A stretch of DNA of 64,000 bases, from contig JAFYUD010000220.1 in NCBI GenBank assembly GCA_017549665.1, positions 1 through 64,000 on the forward strand, given 5' to 3'. Source of the DNA: Clostridia bacterium. Its GTDB lineage: Bacteria > Bacillota_A > Clostridia > Oscillospirales > Acutalibacteraceae. The position numbers and the translations under genes are program-made. The notes under the pieces were generated by a model. It saw only the letters and a program-made list of their open reading frames with translations. It made no database searches and was not told the origin of the DNA. Of this stretch, positions 25,901 through 35,932 are shown piece after piece (within the stretch, counting starts at the first letter, position 1; each line of letters begins with the position of its first letter).

Positions 25901-27267
25901 CAATTATCAATAAACGAATTATTGCTGTATTTTCGATTATTTTTATATTTATTTTTTTTGTCGGAATTCTGATGTTCTCAATGTTTGCACACTCTGACGA
26001 ATATGCTCTGAAATCTGTAAATTATCATTTGTATGAAAGCGGTGTTCTTCTTAATGCAGGTGACATTGTTGATGTAAACGGTAATAAACTTGCATATACA
26101 GAAAACGGCGAAAGAAAATACAGTGATGATTCTTCAATCAGAGCCGCATTACTTCATATTATCGGTGATAATCAGGGATTTATAGACGGTGGTATACAGG
26201 ATACTTTCCGTGTTGAATTATGTAATTATAACCTGATTTACGGCGTTAACAGCAAACTGAAAAATAAGGTCAGACTTACTCTTGATTCTGAGCTTTGTGC
26301 TTATTCTTATAATCAGCTATTACCTTATAAAGGTTGTGTAGCTGTATGTAATTACAAAACGGGTGAGCTTGTTTGTATTGCTTCTTCTCCGTCATATGAT
26401 ATGTTTGATAAACCTTCAGATATGGAGAATAATCCTGATTACGAAGGTGTATATATAAACAGACTTTACGGTGGATTGTTTACTCCCGGTTCTGTATTCA
26501 AACTTGTAACCTCACTTGGTGCTATTGAAAATATTGACGATATTCATACAAGAACTTTTACTTGCACAGGTTCTTTTAAAACAGGTCAGGGTACAATTAT
26601 TTGTAATGATATTCACGGTCAGATAACCTTCGATGAGGCATTGAAGTATTCCTGTAATAGTGTTTTCGCTCAGATAGCAATTGAAATGGGCTATGAAAAA
26701 TTACAGAATTCTTTTGATAAAGCAGGCCTTGGTCAATCTTATAAAAACTGTGACAGAATTAAAAATAATTCAGGTAAGTTCCGTCTGACAAATGAGAGTA
26801 CATCATCAGATATCGGCTGGACTGCAATCGGTCAGGGCGATACACTTATAAATCCTTATTCATTCCTTACTTTTGTATGTGCAATTGCAAATAACGGACA
26901 GGCTTATCTTCCCTATTTTGTTGCGTCCGCCGAATCATCTTCCGGAAATGAAGTTTATTATGTCAAGCCCGAATTAGCTGATATTTCAATTAATGAAACA
27001 ACTGCTAAAACATTAAAAGAAATGATGCGCAAAACCGTTAATGAGTATTACGGAGATTACCGATTCGGAAATCTTGTAATGTGCGGAAAAACCGGTACGG
27101 CAGAACGTGATAATGAAAAACCTCACGCGTGGTTTGCAGGATTTTCTTATGATGAAAAATTTCCTTATGCAATTGTTACTGTTATTGAAAACAGCGGCTC
27201 AGGTCTGCAGTATGCAGGAACCGCTTCTTCAAATATATTGCAAAAACTATATTCTCAATTATATTAA
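25897..27267 (+). CDS. Class B penicillin-binding protein (transpeptidase)
   Basis: This 456-residue protein crosslinks peptidoglycan stem peptides. It has an N-terminal signal anchor (about residues 9-30), a short dimerisation/pedestal region and a transpeptidase domain with the active-site motifs SVFK (S199), SCN (S252) and KTGT (K398). It is shorter than PBP2/FtsI of E. coli and resembles mycobacterial PbpA and similar compact Clostridia proteins. It overlaps the SEDS gene by 4 bases (ATGA), implying translational coupling and a SEDS-bPBP pair. Confidence 0.92.
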   Translation: MTIINKRIIAVFSIIFIFIFFVGILMFSMFAHSDEYALKSVNYHLYESGVLLNAGDIVDVNGNKLAYTENGERKYSDDSSIRAALLHIIGDNQGFIDGGIQDTFRVELCNYNLIYGVNSKLKNKVRLTLDSELCAYSYNQLLPYKGCVAVCNYKTGELVCIASSPSYDMFDKPSDMENNPDYEGVYINRLYGGLFTPGSVFKLVTSLGAIENIDDIHTRTFTCTGSFKTGQGTIICNDIHGQITFDEALKYSCNSVFAQIAIEMGYEKLQNSFDKAGLGQSYKNCDRIKNNSGKFRLTNESTSSDIGWTAIGQGDTLINPYSFLTFVCAIANNGQAYLPYFVASAESSSGNEVYYVKPELADISINETTAKTLKEMMRKTVNEYYGDYRFGNLVMCGKTGTAERDNEKPHAWFAGFSYDEKFPYAIVTVIENSGSGLQYAGTASSNILQKLYSQLY

Positions 27268-27285
27268 TCACAGGGAGAAAAATTT

Positions 27286-27987
27286 ATGAGTTTTATTGAA
27301 ATGGATTCTGTTTATAAAAGATACAGAATGGGGGAAGTCACTATTAATGCAGCTGATAATGTTACATTTTCAGTTGAACAGGGTGAATTATGTATGATTG
27401 TCGGTCCCAGTGGTGCCGGTAAAACAACAGTTCTTAATATTCTCGGCGGTATGGATGAATGTAATGACGGAAGAGTCCGTGTCGGCGGTGAATTGATTAA
27501 TAATTACAATCAGAAGAAACTTACCGATTACAGAAGATACGATGTAGGATTTGTCTTTCAGTTCTACAACCTTGTTCCTAATCTTACTGCACTTGAAAAT
27601 GTTGAACTTGCTTCTCAGATAAGTTCAAAAGCATTGAATCCTGTTAAAGTTCTTGAAAAAGTCGGTCTCGGTGACAGAATGAACAACTTCCCTGCTCAGC
27701 TTTCAGGTGGTGAGCAGCAGCGTGTTGCAATTGCACGTGCTCTTGCAAAAAATCCCAAATTGCTTCTTTGTGATGAACCTACAGGAGCTCTTGACTATAA
27801 AACCGGTAAACAGATTCTTTCTTTATTACAGCAGACATGCCATAACACAGGCATGACAGTTATAATTATCACACACAATCAGGCCATTACACCTATTGCA
27901 GATAGAATTATTACAATGAAAAACGGCCGAGTCAACAGAATCGAAATTAATGAAAATCCCATTTCCGTTGATATGATAGAATGGTAA
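27286..27987 (+). CDS. ABC transporter ATPase, MacB/LolD type
   Basis: This 233-residue nucleotide-binding protein has Walker [10 protein letters not shown], the signature [16 protein letters not shown], Walker [13 protein letters not shown] and the switch His in IIITHN. The [20 protein letters not shown]-loop region is typical of the MacB/LolD/FtsE group, which power FtsX-like permeases. The partner is the following gene, 13 bases on. The gap after the PBP gene is only 18 bases, so this pair may be part of the cell-wall operon. Confidence 0.93.
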   Translation: MSFIEMDSVYKRYRMGEVTINAADNVTFSVEQGELCMIVGPSGAGKTTVLNILGGMDECNDGRVRVGGELINNYNQKKLTDYRRYDVGFVFQFYNLVPNLTALENVELASQISSKALNPVKVLEKVGLGDRMNNFPAQLSGGEQQRVAIARALAKNPKLLLCDEPTGALDYKTGKQILSLLQQTCHNTGMTVIIITHNQAITPIADRIITMKNGRVNRIEINENPISVDMIEW

Positions 27988-28000
27988 CGGAGGAATTATT

Positions 28001-31000
28001 TTGAGCATTGCATTATTATCAGATATTCTTCGCTCAATAAGAAAATCAATGAGCAGATTCATATCATTGATTATGATTGTTGCGTTAGGAACCGGATTCT
28101 TTGTAGGTATTAAATCTGCCGGTCCTTCAATGAGTGAAACAGCTGAAGAATATTTCAAATCAAATAATCTTATGGATATCAGGGTGCAGTCTCCTATCGG
28201 ACTTACTGATGATGATATTCAGACATTAAAAGACATAAAAGGCGTCAACGGTGTAATGGGTCAGAAATTTGCTGACGCACTTATTCTTGTAAACGGACAG
28301 CCTGAAATAGATATTGACGGTTCTCAGATCAGTACACGAGCATATGGTATAAATCTTGCCAAGCTTCAGGAATATTATTATGGTGTTTACGATGAGAACT
28401 TTATCAACAGACCTACATTAATTGAAGGAACATATCCTACAAAAAATAATCAATGTCTTGTTGATGAAAGTGCTCTTTCAACACCTGACAGCTTCAAAAT
28501 CGGTAATATCATTTCTTTTGAAGCTGATAAAAAGACTGATTTATCAGGCCTTGCTGTAACAGAATTTGAAATTGTAGGTATTATCCGTTCACCTTACTAT
28601 CTTTCTTTTGAACGAGGAAACAGCCTTGTTGGCAGCGGTAAAATAGGTACTTATATTTACATTCCCGATTCGGCATTCACAACTGACTACTACAGTGAAA
28701 TTTATGTTTCACTCGCAGATAGTGATAATTATGATCCTTTTTCCTCCGAATATAATGACTATGTGAATTCATTTGTTTCATTGATTCAATCTGTTTCAAG
28801 TGCAAATGTAAATAAAAGAGCTGACTCTTTAAAACAAACATTACCTAAAGAAATTGCTGATGCTGAAAAAGAATATAACTCATCAAAAAAACTTATTGAT
28901 GATGGTCTTAAAACTGCAGAAAATCAGGTAAAGCTCTTCCAGAAATATGTTGATGACCCTGAAGGTTCATATCAGGATGCTGTAAATCAGGCTGCAAATG
29001 CTCTTGGTATTGCAGAAGATGAATTTAACGGAAATTCACTTGAGTATAATCAGGCAATTCAGACATATAATCAGAATTTACAGGCATATAAGGCTGCTAC
29101 TGCAGAACAGAAAGATAAATATGCAAAATGGCTTGAAGCTAATGAAAAATATAATGCAACAGCAAATTTGCTTACAACTGCACAAAGTACGGTAAATTCA
29201 ACAAAACAACTTATTTCTTCAACTAACACTGTCATCACATCAACGAGTGATGTTCTTACATCTCTCGAAGATTATCAGAATGGCAAACTCAATGATGATC
29301 AGATTTCACAGATTCTGGGGACAATGCAGGCTATCAATCCTGATCTTTATGCTTCCATTACTTCCCTTTCTGCTGTAAGTATGGCTACTGAAGCAATTGC
29401 TCTTATTAATCCTTATCTTACTCAGCAGAAAGAACAGCTTGCAATCTACGAACAGGATCTGGCTCAGAAACAGAAAGAACTTGATGAATATAATAAGACT
29501 TTTGAAGCAGCTGCGGTATATCTTGCTACAGCAAAAGCTGCATTCGAAGAAGCTGATAAAAAACTGGCAGCAGCATATGATCAGCTTGAAGCATTTCATA
29601 CTCAGCTTCAGGGCTCTCAGAGTGAACTTTCAATGGCCCAGATTGAGCTGATGATTAATCAGAATGCTGTAAGTAATGATCTTGATATGCTTAAAGCAAC
29701 AATTACAAATGCAAAAACATATCTTGACAAAGCTGTTGAAGAATATAATAACTTAAAAAGAATAAGTGACACAACGTTAGTTTCTTCTTATAATAAGATT
29801 GAAAATTCTAAGAAACTTTATGCTAAACTTGATTCTGCTAAGTGGAATGTTTATGACAGAAATGACACACCGGGATTCAGCAGTTATGAAGGGGCTGTTA
29901 ACACTGTTTCTGCCCTTGCAAACATATTTCCTGTTATATTTTTCCTTGTAGCTGCACTTGTTTGTCTTACAACTATGACAAGAATGGTTGAAGAAGAAAG
30001 AACGCAGATGGGCACACTTAAAGCTATTGGTTATTCCAATTCAACAATTGCTAGCAAATATCTGATTTATTCATTATTTGCAAGTATTATCGGTGTTGCA
30101 CTCGGTATTGTTCTTGGTATTTACCTTCTTCCTTTCGCTATATTCAAGGCATATTCTATTATGTTCTCAATGCCGACGATTGTTTTTACATTCCCTGTTA
30201 TTTATATAATTATCGGCACTTCTATTTCACTTCTGACAACAATAATTGCCTCTGCAGTTGCATCTGTACGTGAATTAAAGGTAAATCCTGCATTCCTTAT
30301 GCGCCCCAAAGCTCCAAAACCAGGCAAACGTGTTCTTCTTGAAAGAATCAGATTTATCTGGAAACGTATGTCATTTACAAGTAAGGTTACAATAAGAAAT
30401 CTTTTCAGAAAAAAATCCAGACTTATAATGACAGTTCTCGGTATAGGAGGTTGTACAGCACTTATCCTCGGTAGCGTAGGCTTATATTTCTCTGTCAACA
30501 ATATTATGAAAAAACAATATGATGACGGTGGAATTGCAAAATATGATATGCAGATTGTTTTTGATGAAGAACAAGATGAAGAATCTGTTCTTATGAAAAC
30601 ACTTCGTAATGATATCAGAATCAAAGAAATGATGCTTACATCTATGATTTCTGTAACAGGTGGTTCAGACAGAGTTGAAAAAAGCGAAGATGTATATCTG
30701 TTTGTTCCTAAAAATTCATCAGAACTCAATAAATATATTGATCTCAAAAACAGAAAATCAGGTGAACAAATTACACTTGATGATACTGGTGCTGTTATAA
30801 CAGAAAAATTCGCTAATGATACTGATACGGTGATTGGTGATAAAATATGGATTAAAACAGCTGACGGTGAAATATTTTCAATTCCTGTTGCTAATATTAC
30901 AGAAAACTATACATTCAGTTATGTTTATCTTTCTGAAAACCTCTATCAGTACCTCTTCCAGGAATCTGTTGATTATTCTTATGCAATATGTACTGTTGAT

Positions 31001-31540
31001 GATATGGTTTTCGGAAAAACAAACAATAATAGTTCAAATGTTTCTCAGTTAACAACTGACCTTATGAACTATGCTGATATCAATGCAGTTGCATTTGTAA
31101 CGGATACAATCGATTCACTTAATGAAGTAATCAATGTTCTCAGTTTTGTAATTCTGATTTTTATAATATCAGCAGGGATTCTTGCATACATTGTTCTTTA
31201 TAATCTCAGTAATATCAATATTTCTGAACGACATCGTGAACTTGCTACAATCAAGGTTCTTGGCTTCCACGATAAAGAAGTATCGCAATATATTTATCGT
31301 GAAAATATTGTTCTGACATTAATAGGCATAGCTCTTGGTATCGGACTCGGTGTTCTGATTCATAAATTACTTATCATATTCTGTTCGGTTGATGCAGTTA
31401 TGTTTGTTCAGACTCTTACATGGTACAGCTATCTTATTGCAACAGGACTTACTGTAGTTTTTGCATTAATTGTAAATACAATAATGCATAAGAAAATGAA
31501 AAAAATTGATATGGTTACTTCGCTTAAAGCAATTGAATAA
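28001..31540 (+). CDS. Large FtsX-like ABC permease with extracytoplasmic coiled coil
   Basis: The 1179-residue protein is a two-core FtsX/MacB-type permease. One transmembrane helix lies near residues 20-40. A long extracytoplasmic part follows, including about 340 residues (about 280-620) rich in Ala, Gln, Glu and Lys that should form coiled coils. Then come three helices (about 640-760), a second anchor helix near 815, a second soluble domain and three C-terminal helices. The start codon is TTG with CGGAGGA upstream. Such permeases do mechanotransmission rather than simple transport; possible roles are hydrolase activation, lipid or peptide export. The operon context favours an envelope role, but this is inference. 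Confidence 0.88.
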   Translation: MSIALLSDILRSIRKSMSRFISLIMIVALGTGFFVGIKSAGPSMSETAEEYFKSNNLMDIRVQSPIGLTDDDIQTLKDIKGVNGVMGQKFADALILVNGQPEIDIDGSQISTRAYGINLAKLQEYYYGVYDENFINRPTLIEGTYPTKNNQCLVDESALSTPDSFKIGNIISFEADKKTDLSGLAVTEFEIVGIIRSPYYLSFERGNSLVGSGKIGTYIYIPDSAFTTDYYSEIYVSLADSDNYDPFSSEYNDYVNSFVSLIQSVSSANVNKRADSLKQTLPKEIADAEKEYNSSKKLIDDGLKTAENQVKLFQKYVDDPEGSYQDAVNQAANALGIAEDEFNGNSLEYNQAIQTYNQNLQAYKAATAEQKDKYAKWLEANEKYNATANLLTTAQSTVNSTKQLISSTNTVITSTSDVLTSLEDYQNGKLNDDQISQILGTMQAINPDLYASITSLSAVSMATEAIALINPYLTQQKEQLAIYEQDLAQKQKELDEYNKTFEAAAVYLATAKAAFEEADKKLAAAYDQLEAFHTQLQGSQSELSMAQIELMINQNAVSNDLDMLKATITNAKTYLDKAVEEYNNLKRISDTTLVSSYNKIENSKKLYAKLDSAKWNVYDRNDTPGFSSYEGAVNTVSALANIFPVIFFLVAALVCLTTMTRMVEEERTQMGTLKAIGYSNSTIASKYLIYSLFASIIGVALGIVLGIYLLPFAIFKAYSIMFSMPTIVFTFPVIYIIIGTSISLLTTIIASAVASVRELKVNPAFLMRPKAPKPGKRVLLERIRFIWKRMSFTSKVTIRNLFRKKSRLIMTVLGIGGCTALILGSVGLYFSVNNIMKKQYDDGGIAKYDMQIVFDEEQDEESVLMKTLRNDIRIKEMMLTSMISVTGGSDRVEKSEDVYLFVPKNSSELNKYIDLKNRKSGEQITLDDTGAVITEKFANDTDTVIGDKIWIKTADGEIFSIPVANITENYTFSYVYLSENLYQYLFQESVDYSYAICTVDDMVFGKTNNNSSNVSQLTTDLMNYADINAVAFVTDTIDSLNEVINVLSFVILIFIISAGILAYIVLYNLSNINISERHRELATIKVLGFHDKEVSQYIYRENIVLTLIGIALGIGLGVLIHKLLIIFCSVDAVMFVQTLTWYSYLIATGLTVVFALIVNTIMHKKMKKIDMVTSLKAIE

Positions 31541-31547
31541 AATAATT

Positions 31548-31573
31548 AAGGAGCAGTCAATTGACTGCTCCTT
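31548..31573. terminator. Bidirectional terminator between the permease and pyrI
   Basis: A perfect 26-bp palindrome (aaggagcagtcaa and its complement) with T runs on each side. It separates two convergent operons. Confidence 0.85.
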
Positions 31574-31586
31574 TTGTACTATTTAA

Positions 31587-32024
31587 TTATTTAATATCTC
31601 CGTGCTTTTTCTTGCTTTGTGATTCACAGTAAATACATCTGTAAACAAGGTTTTCACGATCTGTAAGTTTAAATATATTGGGGAGTTCTTGCTCGATTGA
31701 AGTAATACATCTGGGATTTGTGCATTTGATAACACCTTCAATTCTTTCAGGAGGCTCAATATGACGTCTTTTTACCACTTTACTGTCTTCAATAATACTT
31801 ACAGTAACACCGGGTGCAAGATAACCGAGAACATCAAGGTTGACATCAATGGGTTCACAGATTTTAAGAATATCTTTTCTGCCCATTTTAACGCTTGAAG
31901 CATTTTTGATGATTGCTACCTGACACTCAAGTTTGTCAAGATTAAGTGCTTTGTAAATTTCCATAGCACCACCTGCCTGAATATGGTCAAGAACAACACC
32001 GTTTGTAATTGTATTGAGAATCAT
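31587..32024 (-). CDS. pyrI: Aspartate carbamoyltransferase regulatory subunit
   Basis: PyrI binds nucleotide effectors (CTP/ATP) and tethers PyrB trimers into the class B ATCase holoenzyme. The 145-residue protein has the N-terminal allosteric domain, starting NTITNGVVLDHIQAGGA, and a C-terminal zinc domain with four Cys (CTNPRC and CIYC). Its presence predicts a feedback-inhibited ATCase, unlike Bacillus, which lacks pyrI. It is the last gene of the pyr operon, one base after pyrB. Confidence 0.96.
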   Translation of the reverse strand: MILNTITNGVVLDHIQAGGAMEIYKALNLDKLECQVAIIKNASSVKMGRKDILKICEPIDVNLDVLGYLAPGVTVSIIEDSKVVKRRHIEPPERIEGVIKCTNPRCITSIEQELPNIFKLTDRENLVYRCIYCESQSKKKHGDIK

Positions 32025-32025
32025 A

Positions 32026-32937
32026 TTAGTTTACCCCCAATAACTTCATTATAAGAGCCATTCTGATAAATTTACCGTTGAGTGCCTGTTCAAAATAACA
32101 AGCTCTGGAGTCATTATCAATTTCAACTGAAATCTCGTTAACTCTGGGCAACGGATGAAGAATGGAAAGATCACTCTTAGCTTTTTCAAGTTTTGACATA
32201 TTGAGAATATATGTATCCTTGAGTCTTAGATAATCTTCTTCATTGAAAAATCTTTCTCTCTGCACTCTTGTCATATAAAGAATATCAAGCTCGGGAATAG
32301 CTTCTTCAAGGCTTCTTGTTTCAATATATTCTATATTACTCTTGTCAAGTTCCTGCTTAATATATGAAGGAACTTTAAGTTCATCAGGTGAAATGAGAAC
32401 AAATTTAACATTCTCATATCTTGCCATAGCACCGATAAGTGAATGAACTGTTCTTCCGAATTTCAGATCACCGCAAAGCCCTACTACAAGATTATTGAAT
32501 CGTCCCTTCTCTCTGTTGATTGTAAGAAGGTCTGTGAGAGTCTGAGTGGGATGATTATGCCCACCGTCACCTGCATTGATAATAGGAACAAGAGAATGCA
32601 TTGATGCAACGAGAGGTGCACCTTCTTTGGGATGACGCATTGCAATAATATCAGCATATCCGCTGCATACTCTTACCGTATCAGCAACGCTTTCACCTTT
32701 TGATGCAGAAGAATTATCTGCAGATGAGAAGCCGAGAACATTACCACCGAGTTCATACATCGCAGCTTCAAAGCTGAGCCTTGTTCTTGTTGATGCTTCA
32801 TAGAAAAGTGTTGCAAGTTTCTTACCTTTGCATTTTTCGGAATACTTTGCAGGGTTTGCAATAATATCTTTTGCAACATCAATCAGTTCATCAATTTCCT
32901 GTGTTGTAAGCTCTTTGATATCAATAAGGCTTCTCAT
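32026..32937 (-). CDS. pyrB: Aspartate carbamoyltransferase catalytic subunit
   Basis: PyrB joins carbamoyl phosphate and aspartate in pyrimidine synthesis. The carbamoyl-phosphate motif [13 protein letters not shown] and the aspartate-binding segment [10 protein letters not shown] are intact, and [17 protein letters not shown] is typical. I start at ATG 32937, where AGGTG is six bases upstream; an in-frame GTG at 32946 would overlap pyrE by 8 bases. About 303 residues, full length. The TAAT-ATG arrangement after pyrE suggests coupled translation. Confidence 0.95.
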   Translation of the reverse strand: MRSLIDIKELTTQEIDELIDVAKDIIANPAKYSEKCKGKKLATLFYEASTRTRLSFEAAMYELGGNVLGFSSADNSSASKGESVADTVRVCSGYADIIAMRHPKEGAPLVASMHSLVPIINAGDGGHNHPTQTLTDLLTINREKGRFNNLVVGLCGDLKFGRTVHSLIGAMARYENVKFVLISPDELKVPSYIKQELDKSNIEYIETRSLEEAIPELDILYMTRVQRERFFNEEDYLRLKDTYILNMSKLEKAKSDLSILHPLPRVNEISVEIDNDSRACYFEQALNGKFIRMALIMKLLGVN

Positions 32938-32938
32938 A

Positions 32939-33571
32939 TTATGCACCTATCCAGCTTTCATCGGAAGGATTGTTTCTGAATTTGATAAGTCTTGCAATGT
33001 CTTCAGGCTTAATGTAGCCTTCATCAGCAGCAACTTCTGCAATAACATCGAAATTTGTAAGGCTGACATTCTTCACGTTTGCTGCAGCAAGTCTGTCAAT
33101 ACCCTTCTGCATACCGTATGTGAAGATGCTGACAATACCGAGCACTTCTGCACCAACTTCACGGAGAGCATCTACAACATCAATAACGCTGCCGCCTGTT
33201 GAAATAAGGTCTTCAACAACAACAACCTTCTGACCTGCTTCAAGTTTGCCTTCGATCCTGTTCTGTCTGCCGTGGTCTTTGTTGCCTGAACGGACATACC
33301 CCATAGGCATATCAAGAAGATGAGCTGCAATAGCTGCATGTGCGATACCTGCAGTGCTTGTACCCATAAGAACTTCGCATTCGGGATATTCTTTCTTTAC
33401 AGTTTCTGCAATTGCACTTTCAACAACTACTCTGTGTTCGGGTGCTGTAAGGATGAGTCTGTTATCGCAATAAACAGGGCTCTTGATGCCGCTTGCCCAT
33501 GTGAAGGGCTCTTCGGGACGGAAGAAAACAGCACCGATTGATAATAAAGCTTTAGCTACTTTTTTCTGCAT
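32939..33571 (-). CDS. pyrE: Orotate phosphoribosyltransferase
   Basis: PyrE converts orotate and PRPP to OMP. The type I PRTase PRPP-binding signature [13 protein letters not shown] is present, together with the substrate-binding segment [14 protein letters not shown] and [11 protein letters not shown] of the catalytic loop. 210 residues. It has an ideal SD (AAAGGAGA). It follows pyrF by 21 bases within the pyr operon. Confidence 0.95.
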   Translation of the reverse strand: MQKKVAKALLSIGAVFFRPEEPFTWASGIKSPVYCDNRLILTAPEHRVVVESAIAETVKKEYPECEVLMGTSTAGIAHAAIAAHLLDMPMGYVRSGNKDHGRQNRIEGKLEAGQKVVVVEDLISTGGSVIDVVDALREVGAEVLGIVSIFTYGMQKGIDRLAAANVKNVSLTNFDVIAEVAADEGYIKPEDIARLIKFRNNPSDESWIGA

Positions 33572-33592
33572 TTTATATATCTCCTTTTGATT

Positions 33593-34291
33593 TTATCCTA
33601 CAAATTCTTTTACGCATCTTCTGTAAGCTGCTACAGGATCTTCAGCAGCAGTAATGGGACGACCTACAACAATGTAATCAGAACCGATTTCCTTTGCTTT
33701 TTCGGGTGTTGTAACACGTACCTGATCACCTACATCACCGTCAGCAAATCTGATACCGGGAGTAATTGTATAGAATTCAGCGCCACATACATCGTGAACT
33801 TTTGAAGCTTCAAGAGGTGAACAGACAACACCGTCAAGACCTGCTTTTTTTGCGTTTGCAGCGTAATGCATCACAACTTCGTCTATGGGCTTGTCTATAA
33901 GAAGATCAGTCTTCATTCTTTCTTCACTTGTTGAAGTAAGCTGTGTAACAGCAAGAAGAATAGGTCTTGTACCGTCAGGTCTTGTAAGACCTTCGATAGC
34001 AGTTTCCATCATAGCGATTGTTCCGCCTGCATGAAGGTTGCACATATCAACATCAAGTGCTGAAAGTACCGACATAGCTTTTTTTACTGTGTTAGGAATG
34101 TCGTGAAGCTTGAGATCAAGGAAAATCTTGTGACCTCTTTCTTTGATTTCACGTACGATTGAGGGGCCTTCTGCATAAAAAAGTTCCATACCGATTTTTA
34201 CAAAAGGTTTCTCCTCCTTGAAATTATCAAGGAATTTCATACATGCGTCTTTACCTGCAAAATCACAGGCAATAATTACGTCTTTACCCAT
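33593..34291 (-). CDS. pyrF: Orotidine 5'-phosphate decarboxylase
   Basis: PyrF decarboxylates OMP to UMP. The active-site motif [16 protein letters not shown] carries the Asp-Lys-Asp set, and the C-terminal phosphate-binding part includes [14 protein letters not shown]. At 232 residues it is the bacterial group I size. Its ATG overlaps the pyrD stop (TAATG), a sign of translational coupling. Confidence 0.95.
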   Translation of the reverse strand: MGKDVIIACDFAGKDACMKFLDNFKEEKPFVKIGMELFYAEGPSIVREIKERGHKIFLDLKLHDIPNTVKKAMSVLSALDVDMCNLHAGGTIAMMETAIEGLTRPDGTRPILLAVTQLTSTSEERMKTDLLIDKPIDEVVMHYAANAKKAGLDGVVCSPLEASKVHDVCGAEFYTITPGIRFADGDVGDQVRVTTPEKAKEIGSDYIVVGRPITAAEDPVAAYRRCVKEFVG

Positions 34292-35202
34292 TAGTGAGCG
34301 CCTCCTATTATATCTTTAAGATTATTTATACCGTATTTCTGCATTACAGCGGGTAAATCTTCAATTATCTTTTTGCAAACAAAAGGATCAATAAGATTTG
34401 CCGCACCGATTTCTACTGCTGTTGCACCTGCAAGCATCATTTCAATTACATTTTCTGCTGTTGAGATGCCACCCATACCGATAATTGGAATATTGACAGC
34501 TTCGTATACTTTATAAACCATTGAAAGTGCTACGGGAAGAATTGCAGGGCCTGAATAACCGCCTGACTTATTATATACAACAGGCTTTTTGGTTTTAAGG
34601 TCAATTCTCATCCCCATAAGTGTATTAATCATACTGATACCATCTGCACCGGCTTCTTCACAAGCCTTCGCAATGGAAACGATATCTGTAACATTGGGGC
34701 TGAGTTTTATATAAACAGGTTTTGTTGTAACAGCTTTGACTGCTTTTGTTACTTCAAAAGCAGAGTCACAAGATGTACCGAAACTCATTCCTCCGCCATG
34801 TACGTTAGGACAACTTATATTGACTTCAATTATACCGACCTGATCTTCTTTATCAATTTTTTCACAGCAATAAACATATTCATCAAGTGAAAAACCGCTG
34901 ATATTGGCAACAACAGGCTTATGGAAGCACTGTCTGAGTTTCGGTAATTCCTCGGCAATTACCTTTTCGATGCCCGGATTCTGAAGACCTACAGAGTTAA
35001 TCATACCAGAATAACATTCAGCAATTCGGGGGGTGGGATTTCCGAAACGTGGTTCTTTTGTTGTTCCTTTGAAGGAGAATGAACCGAGAATATTAATGTC
35101 ATAAAGCTCTGCAAATTCATAACCAAAACCAAATGTTCCGCTTGCTGGAATAAGAGGATTATCAAGCTCTATACCGCATAAATTTACTTTTGTGTTTACC
35201 AT
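34291..35202 (-). CDS. pyrD: Dihydroorotate dehydrogenase catalytic subunit, class 1B
   Basis: PyrD (PyrDB) oxidises dihydroorotate to orotate with FMN and passes electrons through PyrK to NAD. The FMN-binding barrel motifs [10 protein letters not shown] and [12 protein letters not shown] (catalytic Cys) are present. [15 protein letters not shown] near the end binds phosphate. 303 residues. Overlap with pyrK and its presence directly downstream identify the 1B, NAD-linked cytosolic type. Confidence 0.95.
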   Translation of the reverse strand: MVNTKVNLCGIELDNPLIPASGTFGFGYEFAELYDINILGSFSFKGTTKEPRFGNPTPRIAECYSGMINSVGLQNPGIEKVIAEELPKLRQCFHKPVVANISGFSLDEYVYCCEKIDKEDQVGIIEVNISCPNVHGGGMSFGTSCDSAFEVTKAVKAVTTKPVYIKLSPNVTDIVSIAKACEEAGADGISMINTLMGMRIDLKTKKPVVYNKSGGYSGPAILPVALSMVYKVYEAVNIPIIGMGGISTAENVIEMMLAGATAVEIGAANLIDPFVCKKIIEDLPAVMQKYGINNLKDIIGGAH

Positions 35203-35927
35203 ATGATTTCCTCCTTTACAAGCACAGGGCCGTCTTTACAGATTCTCTTGTTGCCGTATTTTGTTTTGCAGGAGCAACCCATACAAGCACCGAAACCACA
35301 ACCCATTCGTTCTTCAAAACTGAACTGTCCTGATGTTGCTGAATAGTTATAAAGAGCTTTGAGCATTGGTTCGGGACCGCAGGTGAAGAAATATGAATAA
35401 TCAATATCTTTAAGTGCATCAGTAACGAAGCCCTTGATACCCATTGAGCCATCTACAGTCGTAACAATAGTTTTACATCCGATTGCTTCAAAATCTTCCT
35501 TGCCGAAAACTTCGTCAGCTTTATTGAAACCGAGAATTGCCGTTACTTTCTTGCCTTCTGCAAGGAGCTTTTTTGCGAGGTAATACATAGGGGGTACACC
35601 TACGCCACCACCGATAACAACAGGGTTATCTCCTGCATCAGTAATATCAAAACCGTTGCCTAAGCCAACAAGAACATCGAGTTTGGTACCTGCTGTCATT
35701 TTACTCATCATTTCAGTGCCGGTGCCGACAACTTTATAGATAATTGTAAGTTCATTATCTTTACAATCAAAAATCGAAATAGGTCTCCTCAGATAAAGAG
35801 AATCAATTTTGATATTAATAAACTGACCTGAAGCTGTAACAGCACTTGTGTCACCTTCAAACACCATTTTAAATACGGTGTCTGTAAGTTTTTCATTAGA
35901 TTTGATAGTGTAAATTACATTTTTCAT
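35196..35927 (-). CDS. pyrK: Dihydroorotate dehydrogenase electron transfer subunit
   Basis: PyrK carries FAD and a [2Fe-2S] cluster and delivers electrons from PyrD to NAD. The FAD-binding segment LRRPISIFD, the NAD-binding GGGVGVPPMYYLAKKL, and the C-terminal cluster ligands GCGFGACMGCSCKT with one more Cys before the end are visible. 243 residues. It overlaps pyrD by 7 bases and lies 5 bases from pyrC. Confidence 0.95.
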   Translation of the reverse strand: MKNVIYTIKSNEKLTDTVFKMVFEGDTSAVTASGQFINIKIDSLYLRRPISIFDCKDNELTIIYKVVGTGTEMMSKMTAGTKLDVLVGLGNGFDITDAGDNPVVIGGGVGVPPMYYLAKKLLAEGKKVTAILGFNKADEVFGKEDFEAIGCKTIVTTVDGSMGIKGFVTDALKDIDYSYFFTCGPEPMLKALYNYSATSGQFSFEERMGCGFGACMGCSCKTKYGNKRICKDGPVLVKEEIIW

Positions 35928-35932
35928 TTATT

